Source: Pogonophryne albipinna
Taxonomy: Eukaryota > Chordata > Actinopteri > Perciformes > Artedidraconidae
Assembly: GCA_028583405.1 (NCBI GenBank)
Contig: JAPTMU010000291.1
Location: 202,980-266,979 of the forward strand
Reading direction: 5' to 3'
DNA length: 64,000 bases
Shown here one piece after another: positions 1 through 11,426 of the stretch. Each line of letters opens with the position of its first letter. The first letter of the stretch is position 1. The position numbers and the translations under genes were made by a program. The notes below the pieces were generated by a model. It searched no databases. It had not been told where the DNA came from and was given only the letters and a program-made list of their open reading frames with translations.

Positions 1-2840
1 ACTTTTTAACATCTCTAAATGTCAGCCAATTACCAATTAAATAGATGTCCATTTGGAGGTGGTGACGCTTGTCTTTTAAACTCATAATCTGGTGCCGTGC
101 GCTCCCTGTGAAGCTGCAACTAAGATTTTAAAACCACTGCAGGGTGGGTCAAGTGACCCATTCTCCCTATTGGTCGTCAATAATATGCACCATTACAATG
201 GGTGATCCAAGGCCCCACATTTGTTTACTCCCAATTATATTGCTTTTTCAAAATTAAATTAGCTGTTTTTAATTTTAATTTAATTTTAAACTCTACATTT
301 TGGACGACAAACAACAGTTATTTCCCCATAAAAAGTTCTCCTGTAGTAATATATGCCACAATGGTGAAGCCAATACCTCAAATTGAAATACTATATTTTG
401 TTTAGAACTAGCTTTCCCTTCAACATGGCCTATATAAATAAATATGTGTCTGATCTTATAGAGATGTTACTAAAACTCTCCCTTTGAACTGATCAATACT
501 GTAACAAATTAAAACACTACCAAATTCACACAATAAAAACTCTTAAAGAATAATTTGTAAACATGATGAAAAGATTGAAGAATATGGTTCTACACTGTAC
601 TCCTAACTCCCAAACACCCACTACTTAAAGTCTAGTGCATACTTCCATCACGCCTCCCCCCTTTTCCATCAGTGTGTTTTAGGATGGTTCTCATTTCACC
701 TTCACAACTTTTTATCTTTACTTATTTATCAAGTCAATTCAATTTCTTTAAATTTGGTTCTTTTAAAATACATTAGTAGATACCTTGTGGAGTATTCACA
801 ATAACTAATCCTCTCTAGGATATGAAATCCGTTCATCTTTAAGCAGTTACTATTTCCTTATTTATCTTTTGTTCATGATAACAATGGTATAACAACCACA
901 CGTTTTACCCATAGCTAGTTTCTATGTCAAGATTATTATGTGTGACATAATAATCAGATGTCTTGTTTGCTAAACAAGAATAATAAACTTTATTCTTTTC
1001 AGTATTCCAGACCATCATTTAAACAAGCAGCCTCTTATCTAAACACTAAGCATTAAGGTTTCTACACCACCCCCTGGGAAACTCTTGCACAATTATGCTG
1101 TAAAATCATTGCATCATTCCTTCAGAGTCTGAACCATCTGAGACAAGCATGTCTCAAGATCTTGTCATAATGAGCACTGTCAGTGATGCAGCTGTAGTCA
1201 GTGGCAGGGTCCCCAAAAAAGCTAGGACCGGCCCTGGTCAGTGGCCTTCAAGGAAACTCCCTGGCATTGGGATGAGGGAAGGAATCACTTGGCAGACACA
1301 CGTTGTCCTCTGTACAGCAGAAATCCCCCCAAACCGCAGTACCTCTTCACACCACTGTTGCCTTGACAACGAGGCACAAGCATAATGTCAATATCTCCTC
1401 AGAGATGCGTTCTTTGTACACTTCTTCTGTTTGCAGTGAGCAACTCTTCACCAACACACTGATTCAGAGAACCCAAAAGGTGGTGCACAGCTATCCAATG
1501 CTGCTGTAATCACAGCCATTCAGCGACTGAGAAAAACTCAATTTAAATCTCTCTCCCAACGGGTTACAAAATAAAACGGCTGAGGTCAGGAATGCTGAAA
1601 CAGGTGAATGTTAAAACAAACTAATGATAGTAGTCTGCCTATTCTTTATTACTTCAGTTCTAAGTTAATAGGCAAAACAAGGAAACTTTCCCTAACCACA
1701 GATTAATCTTTTATCTACTTGGTTATTCTATTCATTTTCAAATTGTTTATCTAAGTTGTGTTACAAGCATGGTGAGGTTGTAACAGAATACACAAATAAC
1801 TGTATTCAATCCGCGCCGTATTTGAAAACTGTAATGAATTCAAATCAATGTTTAACGACGTAATATAAGTTAAATATATTGTTAAGCTAATTACTGTTTT
1901 ATTGTGAAGGCATCTCTGGTGAACAGCGGCCTGTGGCTTTTATTTTGAAAGGCCGTTCCGGAAATATACTCCGTAATGTGAACAGTGAGCTTGACTTCTA
2001 GAAACACGGAAAGTTACGATAACAATCGTTCTAATGCATTAAATAAAGTCATGAAAGAGACAAGGAGGGGAAAAGGCGTGTGGAAGTAAGCAATGAACTG
2101 AAAATGCCACCAATCCTCCGTTTTAACCATGGTTTTAACGTGATGGCGGACATTGAAAACCGAAGCGGGCATAAGTACCCCTGTCATACATAACCACTTT
2201 TTACTTTCCCTTAACGTTACTGTATGTAATATAATTTTTTCTTGAAATATAATTAAGTACAATCCTTAGTTCATGACAAATACCATGAAATTCACAATGT
2301 AATGCAATGGTACCAATCAGTTCTCAAAACCTCTCATAAAACCACAAGGTGACGTAACTGTGTCCCACAAAAACGGCTAAAAACACAAATTATAGTTTCT
2401 TATTTATTTCAATATCTACTTCCTCAAATCACACACTGATGAATTAATTTTCAATGTATTCACTCCAACTTCAGATCACTCGATCTTTCACTTCTTCCAT
2501 GATTGACTTCGTATCTTTTATCTGACTGGGTTGGTCTGTGTTCACTTTGTATTTATCAATACACTGGAGAAATCTTGTCGTTACTCTTAATGTCCTTATT
2601 GTTATTTATTTGAATGTCCTGTTAATTCAGACGTGCCCACAGTCTGAATTCAAAGTTTCCAGCGTGACACAACACAGAATACTGTTACACCTTGTTCGCC
2701 ACCAGAGGGCAGCAGCTGTCCACAAATGAGCTTCCCCTGTCTGATGAAGCTCTCAGCTCTGCAAACTGTCTCCTATCACTATGCTCTCTTTTCTCAATTA
2801 TTACACAGATTCGACGTAAAAAATCACACAATTTATTACA
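1..2840. other. AT-rich stretch, no recognised gene
   Basis: Only short open frames occur here, the largest near 1149-1509 and 2014-2262. None has a recognisable domain, splice context or biased composition. I see no terminal inverted repeats or tRNA-like folds. It could be intergenic or old repeat DNA. Confidence 0.5.
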
Positions 2841-3310
2841 GAATTTCCCCAGCGAGTCAGCCGTGCAGGACTAGACTACCCCACGGAGACCTCGCTGGTT
2901 CACTTTACTTTCTTTAGTGAGTTAAGATACGGGAATGCACGACCCGACTCTTACAAACACTTAGTGCCTTAGGTACAGGACTGGTCTACCTGACTCTAAG
3001 CGCTTTCTTGAATTTCCCCAGCGAGTCAGCCGTGCAGGACTAGACTACCTCACGGAGACCTCACTGGTTCACTTTGCTAGGTCAAGAATGCTCTACTTGA
3101 CTCTACACAAACACTTTCTTAAATATAAGTCGATGCCTCAGGTCTGGACTTTCCTACCAGACTCTGAGCACCGACTTTGCTTTAGTGAGCTAAGGTACTG
3201 GAATGCAAACCATACTCTTACACACATAGGTCAGGACTGTATACCTGACTCTTATACAAACACTTTCTTAAGTATTGTATTCTTTACCGTGACTAAGAAC
3301 ACTGAGAACG
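2841..3310. repeat. Degenerate tandem/direct repeats
   Basis: A segment of about 68 bases beginning GAATTTCCCCAGCGAGTC at 2841 recurs at 3010 with few changes. Around both copies, shorter diverged units containing ACAAACACTTTCTTAA and a motif like CAGGACTGGTCTACCTGACTCT recur to about 3290. The array lies on the 3' side of the primer-binding-like site of the minus-strand LTR described next, so it may be a repetitive retroviral leader. That is inference. Confidence 0.6.
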
Positions 3311-3494
3311 CCACTAACAACTCTACAATTTTGTAGCAAAGCCAAATCACAGATTTTGGTAATCAACAGGTATCTGTTTTACCTTTGTATTATGTAGGAC
3401 GTCCTGATTTAGTTGTCAACGGTGTCCCGGGTGTCCTCCCCTGGACAGAAATTAGTCCGCTGGCTGTCGGTGGTCCTTCTAGAGACCAGCACTC

Positions 3495-3514
3495 ATCACG
3501 TCGGGAGGTCACCA
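3495..3514 (-). other. Primer-binding-site-like sequence next to LTR
   Basis: On the minus strand, three to four bases after the LTR end CAACA, the sequence reads TGGTGACCTCCCGACGTGAT. Retroviral primer-binding sites begin TGG and sit exactly here. I did not match it to a specific tRNA. Confidence 0.5.
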
Positions 3515-3517
3515 GAT

Positions 3518-4300
3518 TGTTGAAGCAAACACAGTAGTGGTGGCTTAAAGCCCACCTCTGCTCCGCGCCGTTCGTTAGATGAGCCTGGTCAGATTAATAA
3601 GAGAAGGAGTTCAAAACACCGGCATAAAAGTTATAACAATAATCTGATTTTAATGGTAAAAAACACCAATACAAATTACAGAGTACTCCGGGCTCCCAGC
3701 TCTACTGCTGTGCGATACAGGTATCGGGACCAGCCAGTCAGAAACAAGGGGCATTTTGCATGAATAAACAACAGTATATATGGACATTTTTGGGGCGGAG
3801 ATGTGGGTCGGCTCTTCCATCCCATTTTACTCCTAAGTGAAGCGTGAGAGCCTCGGAACTAGTCAAGGTCAGAATCACTTTTTATCTTCCACCTAACTTC
3901 ACTCCTTTACTTTCCCAGGGAAGATTTCACACAAACTATTCTTTCCCAAAACAATCAAACATTGTACACAGATATATTGGTGCTTGAGATTATACTGGCC
4001 CCAGGAAGAACCTTGAATAAGAACATGTGCATGTGCTGGTGGGGGGGAAAGTGTATGTGTGTGTGTGTGCTGATATCTGGGTCAGTGAGTGTATGTGTGT
4101 GTGCTGGAGACAGGAGGTGTAAGTGTGTGTGTCAGGGTATCTTGGTCATTGAGTGTAAGTGAAAAGGGTTATATATATAGGATTACTTTAAAACAGTCCC
4201 AAATAATACATGTTCACTTCAATACAGTTCAAGATAATACCTGTTTACTTTAATACAGTTTAGAACAATATCTGTTTGCTTTAACACCCAGGGTTCCACA
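3518..4300 (-). repeat. Endogenous retrovirus LTR, minus strand (outer edge approximate)
   Basis: Read on the minus strand, the U5 side (3518-3665) resembles the plus-strand sequence at 10820-10962. Both have ATTAAAA-CAGATTATTGTT, then a GGTG(C/T)TTTGAA(T/C)TCCTTC block, a GGTGGG(C/T)TTTAA block, and an end in CAACA. The minus-strand LTR end is followed by a plausible primer-binding site. The U3 side toward 4300 carries GT-rich simple sequence and its boundary is not resolved. No gag follows; lower coordinates hold only tandem repeats, so this is a solo or truncated copy. Confidence 0.55.
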
Positions 4301-4382
4301 CACTGCTAAAGAATTTAACAGTGTTTTTAGGTAGACCAGAATTGAAGATAGATGAGTATAATGACTCAGATTCAGGAATCTA

Positions 4383-7300
4383 GGGAAGATGGCGCCTGTG
4401 TCGGCCTGCCGCTCCCTGAGCTTAGGACTAGCGTTGCTGTTTATTTTATTTGTTTGTCAGAATGTGTCTGCTCTGCTCACTTACAATCGCCAAGCTCTCC
4501 TCCACCTCAGACCTTCATTGGAGTTGATACTGCTGCCAAAACTCACATCCTCCGACTACCATACATCATCGTCGCCCCCTCTACTGTGGGATATTCCAAC
4601 ATACCTTCGAAGGCAGCCCCACCGAAAGCGATTCAGACGCCGGGGAAAGCGCGCTGGTGCGCTGGTACACCTTAGGACATACCTGAGGGCTTCTTCTTCT
4701 GCTTCTTCTTCTCCTGCTGCTTCTTCACGCCTCGGATGCCACGGCCCTCCCGCTACACGACATCGTTGGATTCGGCGTATCCTTCCGGAGCAGCGGCCGC
4801 TGCTGGTTCCGCTAGCAGCCCCTCCAGCTCCTCCAGCCGGATTGACCGGCCCGCGCGGTGTCCAGCCCGCTAATCTTCGCCAGCTAAGGCGCTCTACACT
4901 CTCTGCCAGACCGGAGCCGAAACGTCAACTTAGCATGGCCTTGCTAAATGCTAGGTCAATAGCTAACAAGACGTTTCTGCTCAATGACTTCTTCACCTCT
5001 CGCCAACTGGACTTCATGTTTCTGACGGAGACCTGGGTCCATGCTGGCGAGTATACTCCGTTCTCTGAACTTGTTCCTCCTGACTGTACTTTTTTCAGCT
5101 CCCCCCGTACCACCGGCCATGGTGGGGGCATAGCTTCAGTGTTTAGAGCTAGCCTCCAATGCCGATTGCTTCACCCTGTAACAAGCTACGCTAGCTTTGA
5201 GTTACAGCTGTTTGAACTAAATCCGGCCTCGCCTGTGCTCTGTGCTGTTGTATATCGTCCGCCAAAATGCAATAAGGACTTCATAAATGACTTCTCTGAC
5301 TTTCTGTCCGGGATCATGGTGTCATATGATCGTGTTTTGATCTCCGGAGATTTTAATGTACATGTGTGTTGTGAGTCCAAACCCCTGGTTAGGGACTTTT
5401 TAAATCTCCTCGATTCTTTTGGTCTAGTTCAGTCCGTGGCTGGCCCAACACACGAAAAAGGACACATTTTAGATTTAGTATTATCGTTTGGACTATCTGT
5501 ATCTGTGGGTGAAATCTGTGAAGCAACAGGTATCTCAGACCATTTACCTGTTGTGTTTACAACCTCGATTCCTAGCGCAGGGCTCGAGTCGCGAGCCCCT
5601 GCACGTCGTCTGCGTTTAATTAACCCGTTGACGGCCTCACAGTTTTCTGATGCTTTTAATACTTCTCTGATCTGTAAATTAGAGATGAACTGTGCGCTTA
5701 GTGCTGATGAGCTTATCTCTATGTTTGACTCGACATGTACACAAATACTTGACTCTGTTGCTCCGTTTACGCTCAGACGCACCAAAGTTCTCCCACAGCC
5801 GTGGCTCAATGACTGTACTCGTGCTCTCAGACGCGCTTGCAGGCGTGCAGAGAGAAAATGGAAAAAGGACAAACTCCATGTCTCCTTAGAAATCCTTCGT
5901 GCTTGCCTTTCTGACTATCAGACGGCAGTCAAAGCAGCCAAAACAGAGCATATTTCGCTGTTAATATCTAAAAACAGCCACAAACCTCAGGTTCTTTTTA
6001 ATGTCCTCAACTCGATCATTAATCCCTGTGATGTTTCTCCAATTGTACCATCGACTACTCTCTGTGATAAATTTCTGTCATTTTTTATTGAAAAAGTATC
6101 TGCTCTTAGGCTAGCCCACACTAGTGCTAACCCAGATTCTGCTCCTCTTCTGTGTCCTGCTGTCCTCGACCACTTTGAGCCTATATCACTCTCTTCTCTC
6201 TCGGATGTAGTCATGCACCTGCGGCCGACAAACTGCACCTCAGACAGTATTCCCTCTCGCCTTCTCAGAGACGTTTTCGATTCAGTTGGAGCAAGTATTT
6301 TATTACTTATAAACACCTCTCTCAGCTCAGGATGTGTCCCATCTGCCTTCAAACATGCCGTGGTCAAGCCACTTCTTAAAAAAAAAAATCTCGACCCCTG
6401 CATTCTTGCAAATTTTAGGCCCATCTCCCAGCTGCCTTTTTTATCCAAAGCCCTGGAGCGAGTAATCTACGCCCAGCTGCAGTCTTTTTTAACCACGCAT
6501 GGCATCCATGAGAAGTTTCAGTCTGGTTTTAAACCAATGCACAGCACGGAAACAGCCCTTTTAAGGGTTTTTAATGATCTCCTCCTAGCAGCCGACTCAG
6601 GTAGCCCAGCTATCCTGGTGCTGCTGGACCTGTCAGCGGCTTTCGACACCGTGGACCACAGCATTCTGTTGTCGCGGCTCAAACAGTCCGCAGGCATCAC
6701 AGGCTCTGCTCTGGCATGGTTCAGGTCCTACTTAACAGATCGTAGCCTTTCAGTGCAGCTAGGTGCCTTCTCTTCCGCTAAAGCCCCTCTTACCTGTGGG
6801 GTTCCCCAAGGTTCCATTCTGGGCCCCATCCTCTTTTTATTATATATACTGCCCCTAGGTGCAATTCTCTCCAAGCACAACATCCCCTTCCACTGCTACG
6901 CTGATGACGTTCAGATATATCTCCCTCTCGCTAATGCTAACTCCATACAGCAATTGATGGATTGCTTGGCTGAAATAAAATCTTGGCTGAGCCTAAACTT
7001 CCTCACCCTCAACGAGAGCAAGACCGAGGTCATTTTTTTTGGACCCCGACCTCCGGCCTCCCAGGTTGACATTCTTGGCTCCCTGAGTAAAAACATCCTC
7101 CCCTCTGTAACGAATCTTGGAGTGATCCTTAATAGCACTTTTAAGTTCGAAAAACAGGTCAGCAGCGTAGTCAAAACCTGCTTTTTTAAAATACGACTAT
7201 TGGCTAAGACCAAGTCGTTTTTATCTTTTACAGACCTAAAAAGGGTAATTAACGCTTTCGTGACATCACGACTTGACTACTGCAACGCTTTATATGTGGG

Positions 7301-7901
7301 CATGGATCAGGCATCCATAAAACGCCTGCAGCTAGTGCAGAACGCAGCTGCACGTCTCCTGACCGGCCACAAAAAGCGTGACCATATTACCCCCATTCTG
7401 GCCTCACTGCACTGGCTTCCAGTTCGATTCAGAATCGATTTTAAACTCCTTTTATTTGTTTTTAAGGCCCTAAACGGGCTGGCACCGGCCTACATAGCTG
7501 AGCTCATCCAGCGATACACCCCAGCCAGAGCTCTAAGGTCCGCAGACCAAATGCTGCTGGTAGTGCCGAAAACCAGGTTAAAAACCAGAGGGCACCGAGC
7601 CTTCGCTGCAGCTGGTCCCAGGCTCTGGAACGCTCTGCCCTTGCCTGTGAGGTCGTCCCAAACACTAGGTGCTTTTAAATCCTCCCTGAAGACGCACTTT
7701 TTCTCTCTGGCCTTTTAAACTTGAGCAGAGCATGACGGTTTTTGTTCTGTATTTTAACTGTGTCTGCCTCATATTTGTTGTTTTTGACCTGTCCTGCGAT
7801 TGTTGCAGTGTGTTTTTGTATCCGTGTACAGCACTTTGGCGCAACCTAAAGTTGTCTGGAAATGTGCTATATAAATAAACTTTGATTTGATTTGATTTGA
7901 T
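4383..7901 (+). mobile_element. Full-length L2-type LINE
   Basis: The element runs from just before the start codon at 4389, through one long ORF and a short 3' UTR, to a tail of repeated TTTGA units ending near 7900. The tail is preceded by GTGCTATATAAATAAAC, the usual L2 3'-end form. The reverse transcriptase motifs and the C-terminal LHWLPV and LKTHFF blocks place it in the L2/CR1 group. I could not define a clean target duplication. An intact ORF and regular tail suggest a fairly young insertion. Confidence 0.85.
4389..7718 (+). CDS. L2 LINE ORF2: endonuclease-reverse transcriptase, intact
   Basis: A 1109-codon uninterrupted frame. Residues about 1-180 are a Ser/Arg/Pro-rich leader with a hydrophobic start. 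Residues about 183-390 are an APE-type endonuclease: LNARSI near 186, TETW near 211, SGDFNVH near 319 and ISDHLPV near 382, which supply the expected N, E, D/N and D/H active-site residues. The reverse transcriptase follows, with LLDLSAAFDTVDH near 744 (motif A), GVPQGS near 804 (motif B) and CYADD near 836 (catalytic YADD, motif C). The C-terminus has LHWLPV and a final LKTHFFSLAF. The protein would nick target DNA and prime reverse transcription of its own RNA. The start at 4389 gives the longest frame; an internal Met near 183 would still keep both enzymes. No separate ORF1 is seen. Confidence 0.88.
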   Translation: MAPVSACRSLSLGLALLFILFVCQNVSALLTYNRQALLHLRPSLELILLPKLTSSDYHTSSSPPLLWDIPTYLRRQPHRKRFRRRGKRAGALVHLRTYLRASSSASSSPAASSRLGCHGPPATRHRWIRRILPEQRPLLVPLAAPPAPPAGLTGPRGVQPANLRQLRRSTLSARPEPKRQLSMALLNARSIANKTFLLNDFFTSRQLDFMFLTETWVHAGEYTPFSELVPPDCTFFSSPRTTGHGGGIASVFRASLQCRLLHPVTSYASFELQLFELNPASPVLCAVVYRPPKCNKDFINDFSDFLSGIMVSYDRVLISGDFNVHVCCESKPLVRDFLNLLDSFGLVQSVAGPTHEKGHILDLVLSFGLSVSVGEICEATGISDHLPVVFTTSIPSAGLESRAPARRLRLINPLTASQFSDAFNTSLICKLEMNCALSADELISMFDSTCTQILDSVAPFTLRRTKVLPQPWLNDCTRALRRACRRAERKWKKDKLHVSLEILRACLSDYQTAVKAAKTEHISLLISKNSHKPQVLFNVLNSIINPCDVSPIVPSTTLCDKFLSFFIEKVSALRLAHTSANPDSAPLLCPAVLDHFEPISLSSLSDVVMHLRPTNCTSDSIPSRLLRDVFDSVGASILLLINTSLSSGCVPSAFKHAVVKPLLKKKNLDPCILANFRPISQLPFLSKALERVIYAQLQSFLTTHGIHEKFQSGFKPMHSTETALLRVFNDLLLAADSGSPAILVLLDLSAAFDTVDHSILLSRLKQSAGITGSALAWFRSYLTDRSLSVQLGAFSSAKAPLTCGVPQGSILGPILFLLYILPLGAILSKHNIPFHCYADDVQIYLPLANANSIQQLMDCLAEIKSWLSLNFLTLNESKTEVIFFGPRPPASQVDILGSLSKNILPSVTNLGVILNSTFKFEKQVSSVVKTCFFKIRLLAKTKSFLSFTDLKRVINAFVTSRLDYCNALYVGMDQASIKRLQLVQNAAARLLTGHKKRDHITPILASLHWLPVRFRIDFKLLLFVFKALNGLAPAYIAELIQRYTPARALRSADQMLLVVPKTRLKTRGHRAFAAAGPRLWNALPLPVRSSQTLGAFKSSLKTHFFSLAF

Positions 7902-9560
7902 GACCTATGCAGAGCTACACAGGTCCTAGTAATGGTTTGACTCAAGATAATAATTATATGCACAAGTTTCTGAAATAGATCTATTAGACATTTTAATATA
8001 GATTAGGTGTTAATGAACTGCAGTAGTAGTACTATAAGGAAGTGACATTTTTTGGCTAACACATTTCAGGGAGTGTGGGGAACAGCTGTTCCGATGAAAA
8101 GTTAGAGATATCTGGAAAATTATAGTTGTAATCGTGAATTAATTAATGATGGCGCTCCATATGACAGATTTTTGTAGACAAAGGATACTGGCCTATGCTG
8201 AAATATCAAAGTCTCTGCAGAGCACGACATATGGCAAAAAGAAAAAAAGACAGACCAACTGACCTTTGACGCTGACCGACAGTGTAACTTGAGAAGGCAC
8301 TGTCAATGACTGACTCTGGGGTGAACCTGACCAAGACTTTACAACCTGACAGTGTGAGTGTGAATGTGAGTGTATGTCTGCATGCGATCAGTGCAACTGC
8401 ATGATTTAAAACAATGACTAATCAAGCATGCTTTTGGACTAACACATTATTCTGGGGCTCCGTGGGCAACGAGAGGTTTCCTACAATTCCACAAAAATTG
8501 GAAAACCGTACAGGTGACCCGTTTCTAATCTACTTGATATTTCACTCCCACAGGAGGTGGCAGTTTGCAGAATGTGAAACTCAAACTAAAACATGAAGAT
8601 TCTGTTTCTTTTAGGACTGAAAGATGGAGAGAAACACTTCATTTCACTGAGGTGTTTACTGTGGAAATGATGTATGTACATTTGGGGAAAATGTTTGGTA
8701 TTTTCTTATAATCCATTATTACCTGAAGGTTTTCTTCCCATACAGGATTTTGGTTACACATGAGTTCATGTGTAAAAAGGGGGAGTGTAAACTTCACAAT
8801 GTACATTTTTCATTTAGGGACTGAAAGGAACCTGCTGTCCCAACTCGATTGTTCAATCTGACCATTGATTGACAGTTTTAGAATGGACCTGCTCCATATC
8901 TGGGGATAAGATACTGTTTGATGAATGTTGACATGTTTCTAATATTGATTGAGTTATAACAGGTAACACAGATGGAGAATCAGTGGCCAAGGGGCTACTG
9001 TGAGAGATGTAAGTCCAGAATGGACTACTGAGGAAGTTGACCTGTGAGTAATGTTTCAACAGGTATTAAAGTAACTGAGGTTTGAAATGTAGAAAGAACA
9101 TATTACAGTTAAAGCTAAAACATAGTAATGTAATGAGACAGAATTTAATTTAGACAACATCATGTAACTAGCCTGGTAAAGAAGTAAAAGCCATAGACTT
9201 TATTGTTTAGGTCATTATGGGGATATACATTTCATCTAAATTCATAATAGAAAGACATTTGATGACAGTTTGTTGGAATTCTGTATTCATTTTTCAGCAT
9301 GATAATATCTAAGCACTGACAGGTAAAAGCAGTATCACCAGGAAATCATTCACTTTGTCAGTATCATGATTTTGGTTGTTTTTGAATCCATAATATTAGT
9401 GTGTTTCTTTACCAGAAACATTAGCAGTTCATATTATATTTAGATTTTAAATGGGATCTCAAGGATTTCATTAAGAATAACACATGTCAGAAATTCAGAG
9501 CTATTGAAATATGTTATTTGGTTCACCTAAAGATGTTGGAGTTTTGTTTTGTTGCCATAG
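7902..9560. other. No recognised gene; purine tract inside
   Basis: Only short frames. At 8774-8785 a run AAAAAGGGGGAG followed by TGTAAAC resembles a retroviral polypurine tract plus LTR start, but I found no matching LTR body. The stretch lies upstream of the clearer polypurine tract near 10260, so it may be non-coding ERV sequence. Confidence 0.35.
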
Positions 9561-9684
9561 GCCAAGTATTAAGATTCTGAAGCTGCACTGGCAGATAGGA
9601 GGGCTACAATTAATTTAGAAAACCTGTTCACAGACGTCTGTTGTTTTAAGACACCCCACCAACAGGCTCCAAGCGGCCTACGCA

Positions 9685-9996
9685 GTGGTGGGTCAAACAG
9701 CGGAGGGCCCCGGAGCCCTGAGCGTAGGCTTGAGGGATTTGTATCAGATTTCTCCACACAGGTTGGTGATGCAAAAAGGGGGACCCGAGACGCAGGAGGC
9801 GGACACAGCGGAGTTCGTCTGGCTGAAGGTCATCAGGACAAAGTGGGTCGACTCGGAAGCTGTCATCAGTGGACTGGACGAGAACGACCCTGAAAACATC
9901 CTTACAGCAGACTACTCGGAAGCGGCTGTCAGCGGGCTGGGGGACTTGTCGAGGCAGCAGAGGAGTCTACTTCTCTCTGATCAGTTCCACCCGTGA
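9685..9996 (+). CDS. Hypothetical acidic ORF upstream of an LTR
   Basis: A 103-codon frame with ordinary amino-acid composition, rich in Asp/Glu/Ser in its second half (a DYSEAAVSGL segment), not produced by a simple repeat. It ends about 265 bases before a polypurine tract and LTR. It might be the C-terminal end of an ERV protein or an accessory ORF, but I recognise no domain. The methionine used may not be a true start, because the frame could continue from a lost upstream exon or a frameshift. Confidence 0.25.
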   Translation: MVGQTAEGPGALSVGLRDLYQISPHRLVMQKGGPETQEADTAEFVWLKVIRTKWVDSEAVISGLDENDPENILTADYSEAAVSGLGDLSRQQRSLLLSDQFHP

Positions 9997-10259
9997 AGGG
10001 AAAGCCGCATCTCCCCCTCCCTATCAGCTATTCCTCTGAGGGGGGGGGGCTGATGATTCACCACACAAGGAGACTGCTTTCTAGCACTCAGGTTGCCCTT
10101 TAATGGTTCCTTCACTGCCATGGAAAGTTGTGTTCTGTTCCCAAAGGGTCTCAGTTTCTGATAGATTCATACAATATTGGGGGACAGACACAGTAGAAAA
10201 GAATGATAGTAGATATGTTTCAAAATGCCTTGTGTAAGTTTATCTCTTGAGAATGAGAT

Positions 10260-10283
10260 AAAAAGGGGGAATTGAGGGGGAAT
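10260..10283 (+). other. Polypurine tract before LTR
   Basis: AAAAAGGGGGAATTGAGGGG followed by GAATTGAAGG is a typical retroviral plus-strand primer. It directly precedes the plus-strand LTR. Confidence 0.55.
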
Positions 10284-10962
10284 TGAAGGTTTGAAGTGAA
10301 AAGTTAATACAGCGTATTTTTGATATATTCATTTTAATGACACCTGATATATAAGAGGTGTGTTGCATCATGTTATCACTAATATATGTGTGGTTTTATA
10401 CATTCCTGTGTGATAATAGTTGAAGGAACAAAGTACATTTTTCCTCTTAAATATAGAGAGGTTTTTATATATTCTTTGGACAACAGCTCAAACCTCTGGA
10501 ATGTGCAGAAAAGGGTGTGTGTGAAAGTCTATGCAGGAAAGTGAGATAACGGACACCAGATGTATTTTGCTTCAAACTGAGAGACTGTTTCCGGATCATC
10601 TCGGCTGGCGCGCGCTGATACGCTACGACACGCCATCTTTTTGCATCCCCCAATGAGATAGCCTAAAAGGAGGAGCATCTGACCACAGCTCCTCCTGTTT
10701 TGTTTTCTGCATGTAAGTTTGTTCTGACTTTAGTTCGTTCTCTTTTGCTCCTGCCGTCAAGATGCTAAGGTTCTCCCGGCATTTGGACCAGAGCAGGGGG
10801 TGGGCCCACCCCGTAATGTATTCTTACCGTTTATCATTAAAACAGATTATTGTTTAACCCTGTATCTGGTGCTTTGAATTCCTTCCTTTATGATTTTACA
10901 AGATGCTCACCAAACGAACACGCGGAGTCATGGTGGGTTTTAAAACCACTCTGACTCCAACA
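10284..10962 (+). repeat. Endogenous retrovirus LTR, plus strand
   Basis: The LTR starts after the purine tract (TGAAGG near 10284, or TG at 10273) and ends CAACA at 10962. A polyadenylation-like ATTAAA lies near 10838. The last 140 bases match the minus-strand LTR at 3518-3665. The upstream U3 is not obviously alike, so the two are different subfamilies or old copies. As it has a purine tract upstream, it is a 3' LTR; no pol or env is recognisable before it. Confidence 0.55.
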
Positions 10963-11094
10963 CTGCCCAAAACAGCAATTCAAATCTCTTAAAACATCTG
11001 CAAAAACAACATGCTGGGACGAAGCTAGTAACTAAGACCGGCACAGACCCAGACTCAGCCGACGCCACTCCACCTCCACCTACGTAAGCAACAG

Positions 11095-11388
11095 CGGCTG
11101 GATTTTAACCGAGGGACTGCTAGCCAGGGAAAAGTCGATAAAGCCATTGCACGGTATGTTGTAGAACACATGCAGGCTATTGCTACAGTGGAGTCACCCG
11201 CTTTCAGGGAGCTAGTTAGCATGATACCATGTCCGGGCGGCACACGGCATATGGAACGGAAAACTTTTTCCAACTACCTGGAGAAAGAATATACAAAAAT
11301 GGAAAGCCAGCTAATATCGATGCAATCCAGATTGCATATAATGCATGTCAAGTTGATCAACAGATTGTATTATTCTCCAATGCAATAA
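11095..11388 (+). pseudogene. ZBED-type hAT transposase fragment
   Basis: The plus frame contains KVDKAIARYVVEHMQ and then VESPAFRELVSMIPC, followed by RKTFSNYLEKEYTKME. This pattern (RYVVE, then a V-S-PAF-LV segment, then a conserved start of the catalytic domain) is the region just after the BED finger in ZBED/hAT transposases. The DDE core and dimerisation domain are absent. It is a remnant with no start codon of its own and is followed by a hAT terminal sequence at 11427-11574. Confidence 0.55.
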
Positions 11389-11426
11389 CAGTACTGAAAT
11401 GAAGGCTATAAGGGCATTAATGGGAG

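Noticed and set aside
1149..1509. Possible host exon
   Set aside because: Two overlapping short frames without domain, splice sites or codon bias that I can see.
5429..6448. Minus-strand frames of 147 and 153 codons
   Set aside because: Shadows of the L2 coding strand, which has all the enzyme motifs.
8774..8785. Second retroviral polypurine tract
   Set aside because: AAAAAGGGGGAG followed by TGTAAAC is suggestive, but no LTR body or matching copy follows.
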